A stretch of 64,000 nt of DNA, from positions 155,667-219,666 of the forward strand of contig JBBPSI010000021.1 in the NCBI GenBank assembly GCA_038093515.1. The letters are read 5' to 3'. The DNA comes from Butyriboletus loyo. Taxonomy: Eukaryota; Basidiomycota; Agaricomycetes; Boletales; Boletaceae. The notes under the pieces are model-generated. The model made no database searches. It was not told the origin of the DNA and saw only the letters and a list, made by a program, of their open reading frames with translations. Position 1 is the stretch's first letter; each line of letters starts with the position of its first letter. This document shows positions 48,354 through 59,380 of the stretch, piece after piece. The position numbers and the translations under genes are program-made.

Positions 48354-48504
48354 GTGCGGTTGTGAATTGCACGAAGCGCGGCACGGCGGGTGGTAATAAA
48401 CTGCGATCAGACAAAATATTTGCGGTGGAATATATGTGCAGATGTTCCGCCATAGAGTGCACGAGGAATTCAGCAGCTCTGCAAACACCGATTTTGTTCC
48501 GATC
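48354..48504 (+). repeat. repeat modules E2 (inverted) and D2
   Basis: E2 (48354-48408) is the inverse of E1 and D2 (48456-48504) is the direct copy of D1. The modules are separated here by 47 bp of unrelated AT-rich DNA, whereas D1 and E1 overlap. The two sites are therefore rearranged relative to each other. Confidence 0.7.
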
Positions 48505-48776
48505 TCAAAAAACACGCCTTTGGGTCCGCTTTCCGTCGTTTCACCGAATACCGTCTTAACGACATATGCGTCTGGCAAACGTGCAGCTATCGGGATGGTT
48601 GTATGAAATGCCGTCGTTGACACCGAGGAATTTCTGGAGCCACATTCATGTTCTTGTGGTGTGTTGGCATTGCGTTGTGCGGATGCAGCTGTTGTGCAAA
48701 TTTAAATTGTTCCAAACGGAATGCCATTCATGATACAACAATTTCCAACTGAATCGTACACGCGTGTCGCATCGGA

Positions 48777-51700
48777 TTACGCGACACTGATTTCCCTGTG
48801 TTCGCCTTCGCCTCCTACTCTGTCATACCACGATTTCCCGCTGTCGGTACTCGGTGCGATATATCCAGCTCTGATCACGAAATCACCAAAGCGCTCGCCC
48901 TCGTGTCGTTCGAGCGCATATTTCTTGATCATGGGCTTGAGGATCGCCAAGATCTCGGGCTCGGACACGGTTTCGCGGTATATCTTGTTCAGTCGTTGAC
49001 CGTAGTATCCACCGCCGAGAAGCATCGAGTAGCTGCCTGGAGCCTTTCCGACGAACGCCACCTCTGCGAAATGTGAATCAGAAAAAAAAGACGAGTGCAA
49101 AAACACTGTGCGCACCAGCAAGGTAGGGTCTGGCACACCCGTTCGGGCAACCAGTCATACGCATGACGATGGAGTCATGGCGCAGACCGTTCTCTTCGCA
49201 AATCTTTTCCACTTTGTCGATGAGCACTGGCAAGTACTGCAAGTGTGAAAAAGCTTGAGACACGAATTCCGTCGATTATCACAACAACTCACCCGCTCGG
49301 ATTCAGCCATGGCGAGACCTAGATTGATTTATATTTGAATGACGAACAAATGGCAAGGCATATATAAAAAAGCTTACCGCATGTAGGGAACGCCACGCAA
49401 GACGACGACGAGAGCCGCAATCCTGAATAATTGAGGTTGTCGAGCTTGTACTTGGCGAGCAACGCCTTGATCCTCGGGACCTCCTCCGGAGGAATTTCAG
49501 AAATGACGAGGTGCTGGTTCGTAGTGAGGCGGAATGTGCCCTTGTGGACCTTGGCGATTTCACGAATACCAGTCTTGGATTCCCGTCCGGGTTCGTCCTG
49601 GACGCGTCCGTTCTCGATGAAGATCGTGACGTGGTGCCTGCCGTCCTCTCCGACGATCCAGCCAAAATGATCTATGTTGGTTTCAAACGAATAAGGGCGA
49701 GCCGGGGCGAGCTCGAAGCCGAGACGGGACTCCACTTCATTCTTGAAGCGGTCAAGGCCCATACGATCAATCGTGTACTTCAAGCGAGCGTTCTACGCCG
49801 GGGGTCAGAATTCAACCACGTGGATGTGCATCAATTGTTTTCACCTTTCGACTACGGGTGAAAATTAGTAAAGGAACTATGTTGGCAAAACATCGCAACT
49901 CACTCAGCGCGGTTCCCGTTGTCTCGCTGCGTTAGCACAACCTTTTCTGCCACGAGTGGTCCCTGCTCAACAGTACAGAAACCAATGACGTCGCCAATGC
50001 GAGGGTACGTCTTCTTGTTACCATGGGTCACACCCATACCACCGCCAACTGAGACATTAAAACCTTCCAATTCACCATCCTTGTCGACGATAGCGATGAA
50101 GCCAAGGTCATTGGAAAAGACGTCGACGTCGTTGTAAGGGGGGACGGCAACTGCAACTTTGAACTGGATGGGAATCAGCTGCTGGCCGATCACTGAAGGA
50201 AATAGACAAACCTTGCGAGGAAGATAGAATTCGCCATACAGCGGCTCGAAGTCCTTGACAGCCTCGCCAGCCACCATCTTCTTGTCGAGCCAGATCTCAT
50301 GATATGCAGTCGTTCTGGGCAGCAAATGGTTGCTGATAAGTTTGGAAAACTCATAAACACGAGAGTGAAGCCTCGAGAACGAAGGATTAGCACAGCAGAC
50401 CACATTGCTGGTAAGACGTGAGCTACAGATCATTTGACGCGAAGATGCAACGTACCGACTAACGTCACCACACGCGGCCAAGGTATCCATCAGCACTCGG
50501 TTAATTTTTTGAATAGAAGGCTTCAAATGACGCTTGATAACACCGTGGAACTGGAAGGTAGACCTGGTGGTGATCTTTAATGTACCGTTACCATGCTCGT
50601 CGGAAATTTGGTCCATCTGCAACCATTGCTCTGGCGTACAAACACCGCCTGGCGTGCGCACACGGATCATGAAAGAGTAGGCTAGCTCGGCTCCTTGAGC
50701 CTGACGCTCTTCACGAATGTCCCGATCGTCCTGCTGGTAGATTCCGTGGAACTTGGTAAGCTGAGTGTCGGATGGAGCGAGGGCTCCAGTGGTCGTATCC
50801 TCCAAGCCCTGCGCGATGGTACCACGTAGGTACTCGGAGGCCGCCTTGATATGCTCGTTGGTGATTGCCTCGGGTTCAGCTTCCGTAACCTGGACGCTGT
50901 CGACACCAAGGGCTTTCCAAACCTTGGGTTCCCAGACTTTGTATCCAGTCTCGGGTCCATCGGCGTCTTGATCGTCTCCCAAGCCGAGTTCAACAAAGCG
51001 CTCGCCCCCGAGCTGCTCTAGGCGCAAGTCAAGGTCCTTGCCGGGCTTGTTGTAATAATGAGCGTCCTCGGGCCGAGGCCAGTAGTGGCTATCTCCGAGG
51101 CCAAAGACGGTGTATCGCAGCTTGGAAAAAGGCTTTTCGTTACGAAGCGCAGCCGCGTTCAAGGCTTTGAAAAGCTGGCGTCCATTTTGAGGCGGTTCGC
51201 CCTGACCGGCGACGGAAGTCACGAATGCAACGTACTCCTCTTGTGCGAGGCTTTCGATGGTCATCGAATTGAGGGTCCCGATGGTGACCGGAATGCCTCT
51301 TGCCTTGGCGCGGTTGACGAGTTTCTTGGCGTACTTCTCGGCTGCGCCTCCGTCCGAAGCGTATAACACGAGAAGGGGCGGTGCGTCAAGTGCGACAAGC
51401 AGATCATCGTAGGCTTGCTGCGCCTTCTGCCTACGGGCCTCCTTGACGCTTTCACCCAAGCTGCTAACGAGCTCAGTGGCTAATTGAGGCCTAGAACGAA
51501 CGAGCTGAGATAGATGGTTCTTCCGGTCAAGGAATTGCTGCAGGTCGTTCTTGACAGCGTCAGAGTCGAGGGTGAAAGGTTCTTCGCCCCTAGCCTCTTT
51601 GGTGGGGTCCCAGCGGTACAAAGGCCAGTAACCCGAGTCAACTGCAAGTTTAGTCTCCTTCAACAGCTCAAGCGCCGGGGAGTTCTCTCCGTGGTAAGGA

Positions 51701-53505
51701 AGATAGGCGAGGACGACCGATGGACCTTTGTGCTGGTCGGCTTCCATCATGGCCTGCAGGACCTGTGCGTATGAAGAGTACACAGCAACACTGGCAACGT
51801 AGACATCTCCGTGGTTCATGGCATACAAACCAACATCATGTTTGCGCCGGTGTGGATCGGCTGCGTTTCGGGAGGAGTAAGGTAGAGTGTCTAGGATGAG
51901 GACGTTGATATCAAGGCCGGAGGCTATGGCATGGTGTAAACCTGATGATCCGAGATCGTAGGCCCAGGCATCTGAGCCGAGTATCCACCTGGACTTCGAA
52001 GGGAAGAATGCTTTTAATGCGAGGATGCGATCAACAAGCACATTGGAAAGCTGCGAAGATTCCAACGCTGCAGCTACTTGAGAACCAATAGTACGGCTCT
52101 TCGAGCTATCGTCTTTAACTTGTAACCACTGAGCAAGAAGTCTGTGCAACTCGGTGCTAAGCTGCTCGACCTGCATCAACTCCTGAACAGAGCTGACGAG
52201 CTGAACCCGCTGTTCCAGCTGGCCTCTGATCCTACCCAGCGCGTACTCGGGACTGGTGGCAATGTTGCCCTGTGTAGGAACCAGATCAGGGGAGTTTGAG
52301 ATCTCTAAGCGAGGACCAAACACGTGAGACAGGATCTTGGTGTACGAAGACTCGTGTTTTGGAACGTGAGGGACCGAAGCGTACGGCGAGGAAAGGATCC
52401 CGTTTTGGAGGAGCATGGGGGATGTGAGGGAAGCGTTGTTCGTGGTGTGAACAAGTTCGAGCAAATTGGTCTGGCTGACTTGCTCGCCACCAGTGAACCA
52501 AACGCTCTGGACGGATACCTGCGAGTGCGCCTGGCGTTCCTGGAGTGCGTCGACGATATCGAGATAAAGTGAGGTCCATTTGGTGCTCGAATGGTGGAGC
52601 TGCTCAAGTACGAGCACACGAGAAGCCGAGAGGGGAATAGCGTGCAAGATATGGGAAGGGGAGAGAGGAGCAAGTAAGCCGACGACAACGAACGATACAC
52701 CGTCGATTGCCAAAACGCTGGGAACTTTTCCAAGCACGACGACGACGGTGCTTGGATGCTCATCACCGTGGATCGTCAAAGGAAGACAAGGACGACGAGT
52801 GCTAGTGGACGTGGACAGCGCAGCGGATTCGTACAATTGGTGTAGCGCCGAAATGGGCTCTGGGGTATGGGTTTCCAATGCCAGGTCGCCGAGACCCTTG
52901 TTAACGTCACTCGGTGAAAGAGTGACCTTTTCGGAAAATAGGAACGGTTGTACGTCCTCCTCGGCAATGTCTACGACTGGACCATCCGCTAGTTCATAAA
53001 AGACGTGCACAACTGCCTTTTTCTCCGTGCGGGCAAGCCGAGAAGCAAGAAGGGCGTTATCATGGGCCTCTTGAGGCGTATAGGAAATCAAGAAGAATGG
53101 AAATGCAGACTGCAGCAGGAGGACGTCTGACAAGTCGTCCTTGACTGCAAGATGGAGGACGAGCGGGAGGGAGGAGAGTTCTGTAGCAAGGAGTACGAGA
53201 CGGAGAGTTGTTTGGGATGTGACAGAGGAAGTGAAGGAAGCTAGCGATGCGCCGGACGCAACTCGGAGTATGGACACACCCGGATCGCCGCCTACAGGGA
53301 TGGATTGAACGCTTGGTCGATGAGAGGATATGTCTAAGAGGGCCTTATAGGACTCGGCGAATGGGGACAACACGGGCCCAGAGGGCTGAGTATGGAGGAC
53401 GATATCCGAGGCAAGGAACGCTACCCGGGAGACTGTTGGGATTGCGGCCATGGCTGACGGGGATGATGAAGGTTCTGGACGTGTTGGACGACGAGGAAAA
53501 GACAT
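48777..53505 (-). CDS. MET5: sulfite reductase [NADPH] hemoprotein beta subunit (Met5/Ecm17)
   Basis: A first open frame of 1201 codons (53505 to about 49900) plus five small exons. After a pyruvate-oxidoreductase-like N-terminal half comes a flavodoxin-like domain ([44 protein letters not shown]). The hemoprotein repeats follow: [43 protein letters not shown] and [13 protein letters not shown], then [19 protein letters not shown] and [26 protein letters not shown] and CPNGC bind the [4Fe-4S]/siroheme. Two 48-nt introns inside the first frame are stop-free multiples of three. A 7-nt micro-exon lies at 49844-49850, giving NRADRKNARLKYT. The enzyme reduces sulfite to sulfide for Cys and Met synthesis. 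Start 53505 is the first ATG in frame. Confidence 0.93.
49844..49850 (-). other. 7-nt micro-exon of the sulfite reductase gene
   Basis: The exon TCGAAAG lies between AG and GT. It joins GCTGA (ending at 49904) to AACGCTCG (starting at 49792) and produces ADRKNARLKY, the conserved family reading. Flanking introns are 49903-49851 and 49843-49793. Without it the frame is lost. Confidence 0.7.
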
Positions 53506-53660
53506 ACCTAGTATCAGATGGGGCAGCTAGGACATCGGGACCAGGTCGAGCGTATTAAGTATCTCCATCTTACAGTATTGCTCATAAGCACATCATTTCG
53601 CCGTCATCCATGAATTCCGAATTGTACTTTGTATTTAGGTACAGCTCTCTCACACACGCG

Positions 53661-56400
53661 CTAGGCTTTTCGATCCTTCAAATAATAATGTGCCCTTCCA
53701 AGCATCCAGATGGTAAACGAAAATTTGAAGTTGGGGTACGAGATCATGCAGTTCTTGTTGAACACGCCCTCGATTGCTTCCTGCGGCCACGATCCATCCT
53801 GTCGAGCAAAGTCTCAGATGATGCGCGATCCTGAGAGCCATCATTTTCTCACCGGAAGCTGTCGGGACATGACCAAATTGACTGCCTTATCAATGGGTTC
53901 CACATTTGGGTACCTAGCGTACATGAGAGCCATGGCTGCCCAGCATGTTTGCACAACCTGAGTATCTTCGTGTTCAACCCACCGACCGAGTTCGCAAGTC
54001 TACAGACAGAGCACATGACAAGCAAGTATGAGTCAGCATCTTCCAGGTATGAGAGGTGTAGGAACAGTTGACCTTGTAGCTTTCCCCCCACCCTCCGTCT
54101 TCTCGTTGTTTCGAAAGGAGAAAATCGCACGCACGTCGGACAGCAGAACTGTTCGCGTAGTACTCCCCGCCAAGCGCCAAGCTTTCCAACGCAAATTGGG
54201 TCGCATAAGTGAAACAAATCCCCCACGATCCGACCCAACCACCCCCGGGTTTCTGTACTTCGTGGAGCCATCTGATCGCCTCCGTAATCGTCCGTCTAGA
54301 CAACGGTAATTAAAGCCATCCTGTCCGGTGAAATCGGCACTACTTACCCGATCTCTGCCGCGCGGTAGTTTGGATAATGTTTCCTGAAAATAGACAAGGA
54401 CGTTATCACGGAAGTCGTGCATTCTGGGTAACAGAACTCGGTCATGATATTTCCTGTGGGAAATCAAGATCAGTTCGACGACGTGATTGTGACTAGCACA
54501 CCGTACCAAAAACCTCCGCAGCGTTAAGCCACTCCAACCACTTGGGTCCCCTCACGAGCTCGTAGCTCGCATAACCGCCATTGCTGTTCTGCATCGAGAG
54601 CAGTGTGTCGACAGCATCGAAGAGTCGATCATCCGAGATGACCTTCTCTGTTCCCCTAAGAGTTGTACTGAGTAGGAAGGTCGTTTCTGACAATCAAGCG
54701 TACTTACTCCACCTGGTTCTGGAGGTACAACACCGATTTGAGACCTTCCCCCGTGCAGTCACTGACAGTATAACCTTGTTCTTTCGTGCTGAACGGCCAT
54801 GCTCCCTTGGTTCGGTGACGATAAGCTGTCTCATAATGCTTCGGGTTTTCTCGAATTTGGCAGATATCCAACCACCCCAATGCCATTCTTAGACTTTCCT
54901 TATTTTCCGGCTCTTTCGCGAGGCCCGTCTCAACTAACGCCTGTGTAATGAATCCAATGTCCCAAAGTTGGCTGCCGTTCGTCCCGCACATCATCATACC
55001 TTCCGCACCAAGCCACATGAAATCAGCGCGCTTGATGGCGTGCTGACGGTAAACCTCTGTATCGGGACCATCGACGACGAAACGACATAACAAGTTCATC
55101 ATCTTGGAGACAGGCCCAAGGGTTTGGTATTCCGTATTTTCGTCCTCATATATGATGAGCTTGTAGGTGCGCTCCAACGCAGCTTTGCGAAGAGCAGGGA
55201 TGGCGCAGCTCTCATAGATAGATAATACGGCATTCATCGCATCCAGAACGAAGGAATGAGGTGAGTAGAGATCGACAGCTGCGACATTGTTACGTTGTTC
55301 CGGCCAATATATGCGGTGGTAGTCAGTCGTGTACAACTCCTGAAGAGAAACGTATTAAATGTGCGAGTATGGCAGGCACGATGAATATATACTTCACGAA
55401 GAGAACGAATCAAGTCATTTTCTTCCATCTTGAAGCGAATACCATAGAGATAACTCATAGGTATATAGACATTACGAGTATGAATCCACCACTTGTGGGG
55501 ATGGAATGGGACCCAGTCAGGGAAAAGCCTAGAAGTGATCAACGCAGAGTCCGACAAAGTATTTGGCGTGTTTAACTTACCAAAGCTCAGGAGGAACAGG
55601 ATTGAATCCCTCCCAATCGTAGACATTGAGAATTGCCAACCAAAACTTCCCCCAAGAAGGGGCACCCGTTGCCCCCCCTGTATGATGGTAGTCAGCATGA
55701 CATAGTAGCCACCTAGCATGGGAAACCTACCCAGCCGGTGAAGGGTAGCCCTTGCCTTGACAGCAACTGGGTGTTCAGCGTTCATGCCGAGGATTCGCAA
55801 AGCCGTATAGTTGAGGGCAGTCCCGAACACGGTCGAGTGTCCTTCGATGTGTCTAGGGGGAATTACGCGGTGCCCACCTGACATGGGATTGTATACTTAC
55901 AGACCCCAACCTCCGTCTTCAGGATGCGCGCGATTTATGAGGTAACGAATCATCTCGAGACGTTCTTCTTCTTTGAATCCCATACCAGCAGCATAGGAGC
56001 CGATGACGAGGCCAGGGTACAGGAACATTGGTCCACCATATTCTCCAGCCCAGTGCCCATCATGCGACTGGAGGTGCTTGTAAAACGTATAACCATTCCG
56101 AGCAGCTTCAAGTGGTGTAGTCGCTTTCGGAAGAGCGGGGAGGTTCTGCCAGGGTCATTTGCGGTTCATCGCATGTATCGCGCACGGACAAATACTCACA
56201 AGGGATTGACCCGTCCAGTACTTGTCTATATGGTTTTGGGGCCACTTGGCGCACCCTTCGTCCGTCTTCAGGTAGTGCCAAGTGTGGCGACCTCCATCGT
56301 TTACAAGCAGCCTCCACCGAGAATAGTCAGTAAAGGACTTTTCGCCAGACACTGGAATGTCGAGTGGAGAGTACAATTTTGCGAGCTGGCTGGCAGACAT
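53661..56400 (-). CDS. ERG7: lanosterol synthase (oxidosqualene cyclase)
   Basis: About ten exons. The start [14 protein letters not shown] (ATG 56400) leads to [22 protein letters not shown] repeats are visible ([41 protein letters not shown]), with [20 protein letters not shown] in between. The active-site motif reads [11 protein letters not shown], where the usual text is DCTAE; the catalytic Asp is kept. Other blocks: [17 protein letters not shown] and a C-terminal [37 protein letters not shown]. The enzyme cyclises 2,3-oxidosqualene to lanosterol, the first sterol of ergosterol synthesis, on ER or lipid-droplet membranes. The stop is TAG at 53661-53663. Its start is 111 bp from the divergent Arp9-like gene. 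Confidence 0.93.
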
Positions 56401-56511
56401 GCAGATGGTGGCTTCAGAGTGAAATGAATCATTTGTCGAATGTCGCGAGTATAACCGCTGATTGGTCACACCACAACGCGACATATATAACTATCGTTTC
56501 ATTCACTGGCC
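56401..56511. promoter_or_regulatory. 111-bp divergent promoter, ERG7 and ARP9-like
   Basis: Start codons at 56400 (minus) and 56512 (plus) are 111 bp apart. An ACATATATAA element at 56481-56490, about 20 bp before the plus-strand ATG, could act as a TATA-like box. Confidence 0.55.
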
Positions 56512-58269
56512 ATGAGCAGCTTCCGTGATTCGTCGATACTCGTCATAGAAACAGGCAGAACAGTCGTCAGGGCTGGCCTCGGCATCCAGGAACTTCTGAA
56601 AACTCCAACAGTGGTCCGTTGCACTCATCTTGTCGCCAATCGGTACTGACAAGGATAATGCGTCCAGGAAATATCTGCACGCGTCGGTTTGAGACAGACA
56701 GCGGGTGAATCCTCGTTCAGTTCCACCACAAATGGAAAACAGCAAAGCGGAACCGGAGAGGGTAGTGACTGCTGGCGTCCCCCAGCGTCATCAGCCCGTC
56801 TCTCCTCACTCCCATCCCACACGAGTGCTACCGCAAAGGTGAACGACTATCTTGTCGGTGCCCAACTCGACGAAGCGCTCGAAGCAGGCCACGACGTACT
56901 TGTATCATGGCCGTTCGCAGATGGCGATATCCGCGATTGGGCTCAAGCCGAAGCCATCTGGTGCGCACTCCAATGTATCAGTCAGTGCTGGACGCATTCT
57001 TACCATGGAAGCATGCAGGAAACATGTCATTTTCAGCAGATTTCAGATAAAACGCACTCAAAACGAATCCCCAGTCATGCTCTCCACTGCGCCGGGGCTT
57101 TCTCGTGGTTCTCAAGAGCGAATATGTCAAATCTTCTTTGAACGCTTCAATGTAGCCAGTTTTGCGATCGTTGAACGGCCCATGACACAAATATACGCAA
57201 TAGGTCAATTGAGCGGCGTTGTCGTCGACATAGGATTCGAGAAAACGGATGTATCGCCTATATATGACGGTTTTATCGTGCATTCGGCACGGTCTTCGAC
57301 TTCCCTGGGTATAGGTGACTGCGAAAAGTACTTTGCCAATCTTTTGCGCTCAAATCAATCTGTCATGGCCGCCGCCTCTCCCTCCGATTCCTCCAGGGAT
57401 CCCGAAGCCGTAGAAACGTTCCTCCTTGATCTTTGCAAATACATCTGGTCCGAAGGTCACGTTCGTGTTCCGTCAGACGGTCAAATCGCAGAAGTACTAG
57501 AGGATGAGGGGGTTACAGATATCGCCGCGGTCCTAGTTGCGGGAAAAGAAAAGGCTGTGATTGAGGCTGGAACAAAGAAGAAAGCGACTGCAAAGGCATC
57601 CGCTGCAGAACAAGCACGCGCGAAAGAAATTGAGGCTCTTGACCTTGTCACACTACAGTTCCGCGGCTGCTCGATAACATTGGGGAAGGAGCGACATCGG
57701 TTCTGCGAACCACTTTTCGATCCTTCACTCCTTCACTCGTTGCCTCAAAAAGACGAAATAGGATCTGAGGACGATCCGCTCTCGTTACAGGATACCGTTG
57801 GATTTTCAGTTAGTCAAGCTGATGTTTATCAACGACAGTACATTTGGCAAGGACTTTTTGTCACTGGAGACCTAGCAAGCCGCGTCAAGGGTACGTTGCC
57901 TGCTTGGTCCTTAGCTCATGCTGAATATCCGTCGGATAGGGATTGGTACTGCATTGCAGTCACGTTTATCACCATTTATTCTTGGTAATCCAGATCAGCA
58001 TAATGATGTTCAACCCCGGTCAATTCGTGTCGTCGGCGTTCCCGAGTATTTTGCCGAGTATCGGGAGAAGGGAGATGGTCTTGCAGCCTTCTTGGGAACC
58101 AGCATTGTTGCCAAGGTCAGTGCGAAACTACCATTCTTCTGCGCTGTATTGACAGTCACCAAACCAGGTTTCTTTCAACGACTCTCAAGGAAAAAACTTT
58201 GTATCGAAATCGGATTACGACGAGAAAGGCCCGCGCGCTATGATAGGAATGTCACCTGCATTGTTGTAA
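56512..58269 (+). CDS. actin-related protein, Arp9-like chromatin remodeler subunit
   Basis: About six exons. Exon 1 encodes SSFRDSSILVIETGRTVV and RAGLGIQELLKTP, the actin-fold opening. After a 50-nt intron come EISARVGLRQTAG, KVNDYLVGAQLDEALEAGHD, SWPFADGDIRDWAQAEAIW, HVIFSRFQIKRTQNESPVML, APGLSRGSQERICQIFFERF and LSGVVVDIGFEKTDVSPIYD. A linker rich in Lys/Ala (EKAVIEAGTKKKATAKASAA) follows, then GLFVTGDLASRVKG, IGTALQSRLSPFIL, VVGVPEYFAEYREKGDGLA and a final SPALL. The nucleotide-binding residues of true actin are not preserved, as in Arp9. Arp9 partners Arp7 in SWI/SNF and RSC. Which Arp this is cannot be fixed by eye. Confidence 0.78.
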
Positions 58270-58557
58270 TCCCCAGAATTAGGGTACGGGGCAAAATTCA
58301 ATTATTATTATCCAGTTTTAACTTGTTAAGAAGTCGGGGGTGGGAAGGCCCAGGCCAGTTGTTGCCCGTTGTTGTAGTAGTTCGTGATCTCGACTCGACG
58401 ATATTCTATAGGGGTTATCTACCTAATGCGGAGTTTACAAAATGTTCAAAAACTGTGCAGTTGTTCACCGGCAACCCTCGGCATGAAACTCTTTCTGTTC
58501 ACCACCAAAAAACCATCCTCAAGACACCTGCCACTTCACGACTTAAAGTCATACTCG

Positions 58558-59064
58558 ATGGCACCTTCCAAGAAAACCAAAGCTTCCAAGTCGACCGAGT
58601 CCATCGCGTCTCGTCTTGCTCTTGTCGTGAAGTCGGGCAAGTACACTTTGGGTTACAAGTCAGCGTTGAAGCAAATGCGCAGTGGCAAGGGTGAGTTTCT
58701 TCCGTTGATAAACTCACGGGGACTGGAGCGTGAGGCTGAGAAGGTCCCTTGGGCTGACGATCGTTTTCCTTGTCACTCCCCTATACTACATTCGTAGCCA
58801 AGCTTATCTTGATCGCCGGAAACTGCCCGCCCCTACGCAAGTCGGAGATTGAGTACTACGCCATGTTGTCAAAAACAACCGTGCACCATTTCGCTGGTAC
58901 CAACGTCGCTCTGGGCACTGCTGCTGGTAAACTATTCCGCGTCGGGTGAGTCGACTGCACACCCCGTATCGTGGATATCTATCTGACCAGTGGCCAGTGT
59001 TATGACTGTTACCGACCAGGGCGACTCGGATCTGCTTACCTTCGCCGAAGGCAATGCTGCATAA
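58558..59064 (+). CDS. RPL30: 60S ribosomal protein eL30
   Basis: Three exons, 58558-58690, 58798-58945 and 58998-59064, total 348 nt (115 aa). The protein starts [19 protein letters not shown], with [60 protein letters not shown] and the end [10 protein letters not shown]. This matches eL30, a large-subunit protein that binds kink-turn RNA. In yeast it represses splicing of its own transcript by binding its first intron; here intron 1 is 107 nt, longer than most in the window. A possible kink-turn there was not checked by folding. Confidence 0.95.
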
Positions 59065-59380
59065 ATAGGCATAAAACACAACTGGTCGCACTTTTATGTA
59101 CTTTATGTGAGATTTATGTCGTAGGGCTCTCCTAGCTAGGGTAGCGCCAATCCACACTATGCATCAGCATGCACATCTATTATGTCCCGTACAACAAAGC
59201 CTGTGAACCAAAGAACAAGTCCTCGTGGGTAGATCTATGGTAGAATCGTTCATAGCGTGTCACTGATGCTCCAGTATAATTGTGACAAACCCGTATTGAA
59301 ATCCGAGTGTACCAAGTCGCCCATGCAGGGTATACAGTATATACACATGATCAAAACCGCCAAGCACGCATCAGTTTCCT
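59065..59380. other. convergent spacer between RPL30 and zinc-finger gene
   Basis: 316 bp with no gene seen, containing both 3' ends. Confidence 0.4.

Larger units (their letters stand above)
46488..48776. other. 2.3-kb gene-free spacer with repeats
   Basis: No gene is recognised. The spacer contains a mosaic of short repeats (47204-47303 and 48354-48504) and interleaved inverted repeats at 48206-48263, described separately. The CT-rich tract 47570-47770 has no coding logic. An ATCACGTGACC site lies at about 47818-47828. The spacer may be the footprint of old mobile elements. Confidence 0.5.

Noticed and set aside
56503..56745. Minus-strand open frame of 80 codons overlapping the Arp9-like start
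   Set aside because: The plus strand carries a clear actin-related exon with a matching splice site in the same place, so the minus frame is a shadow.
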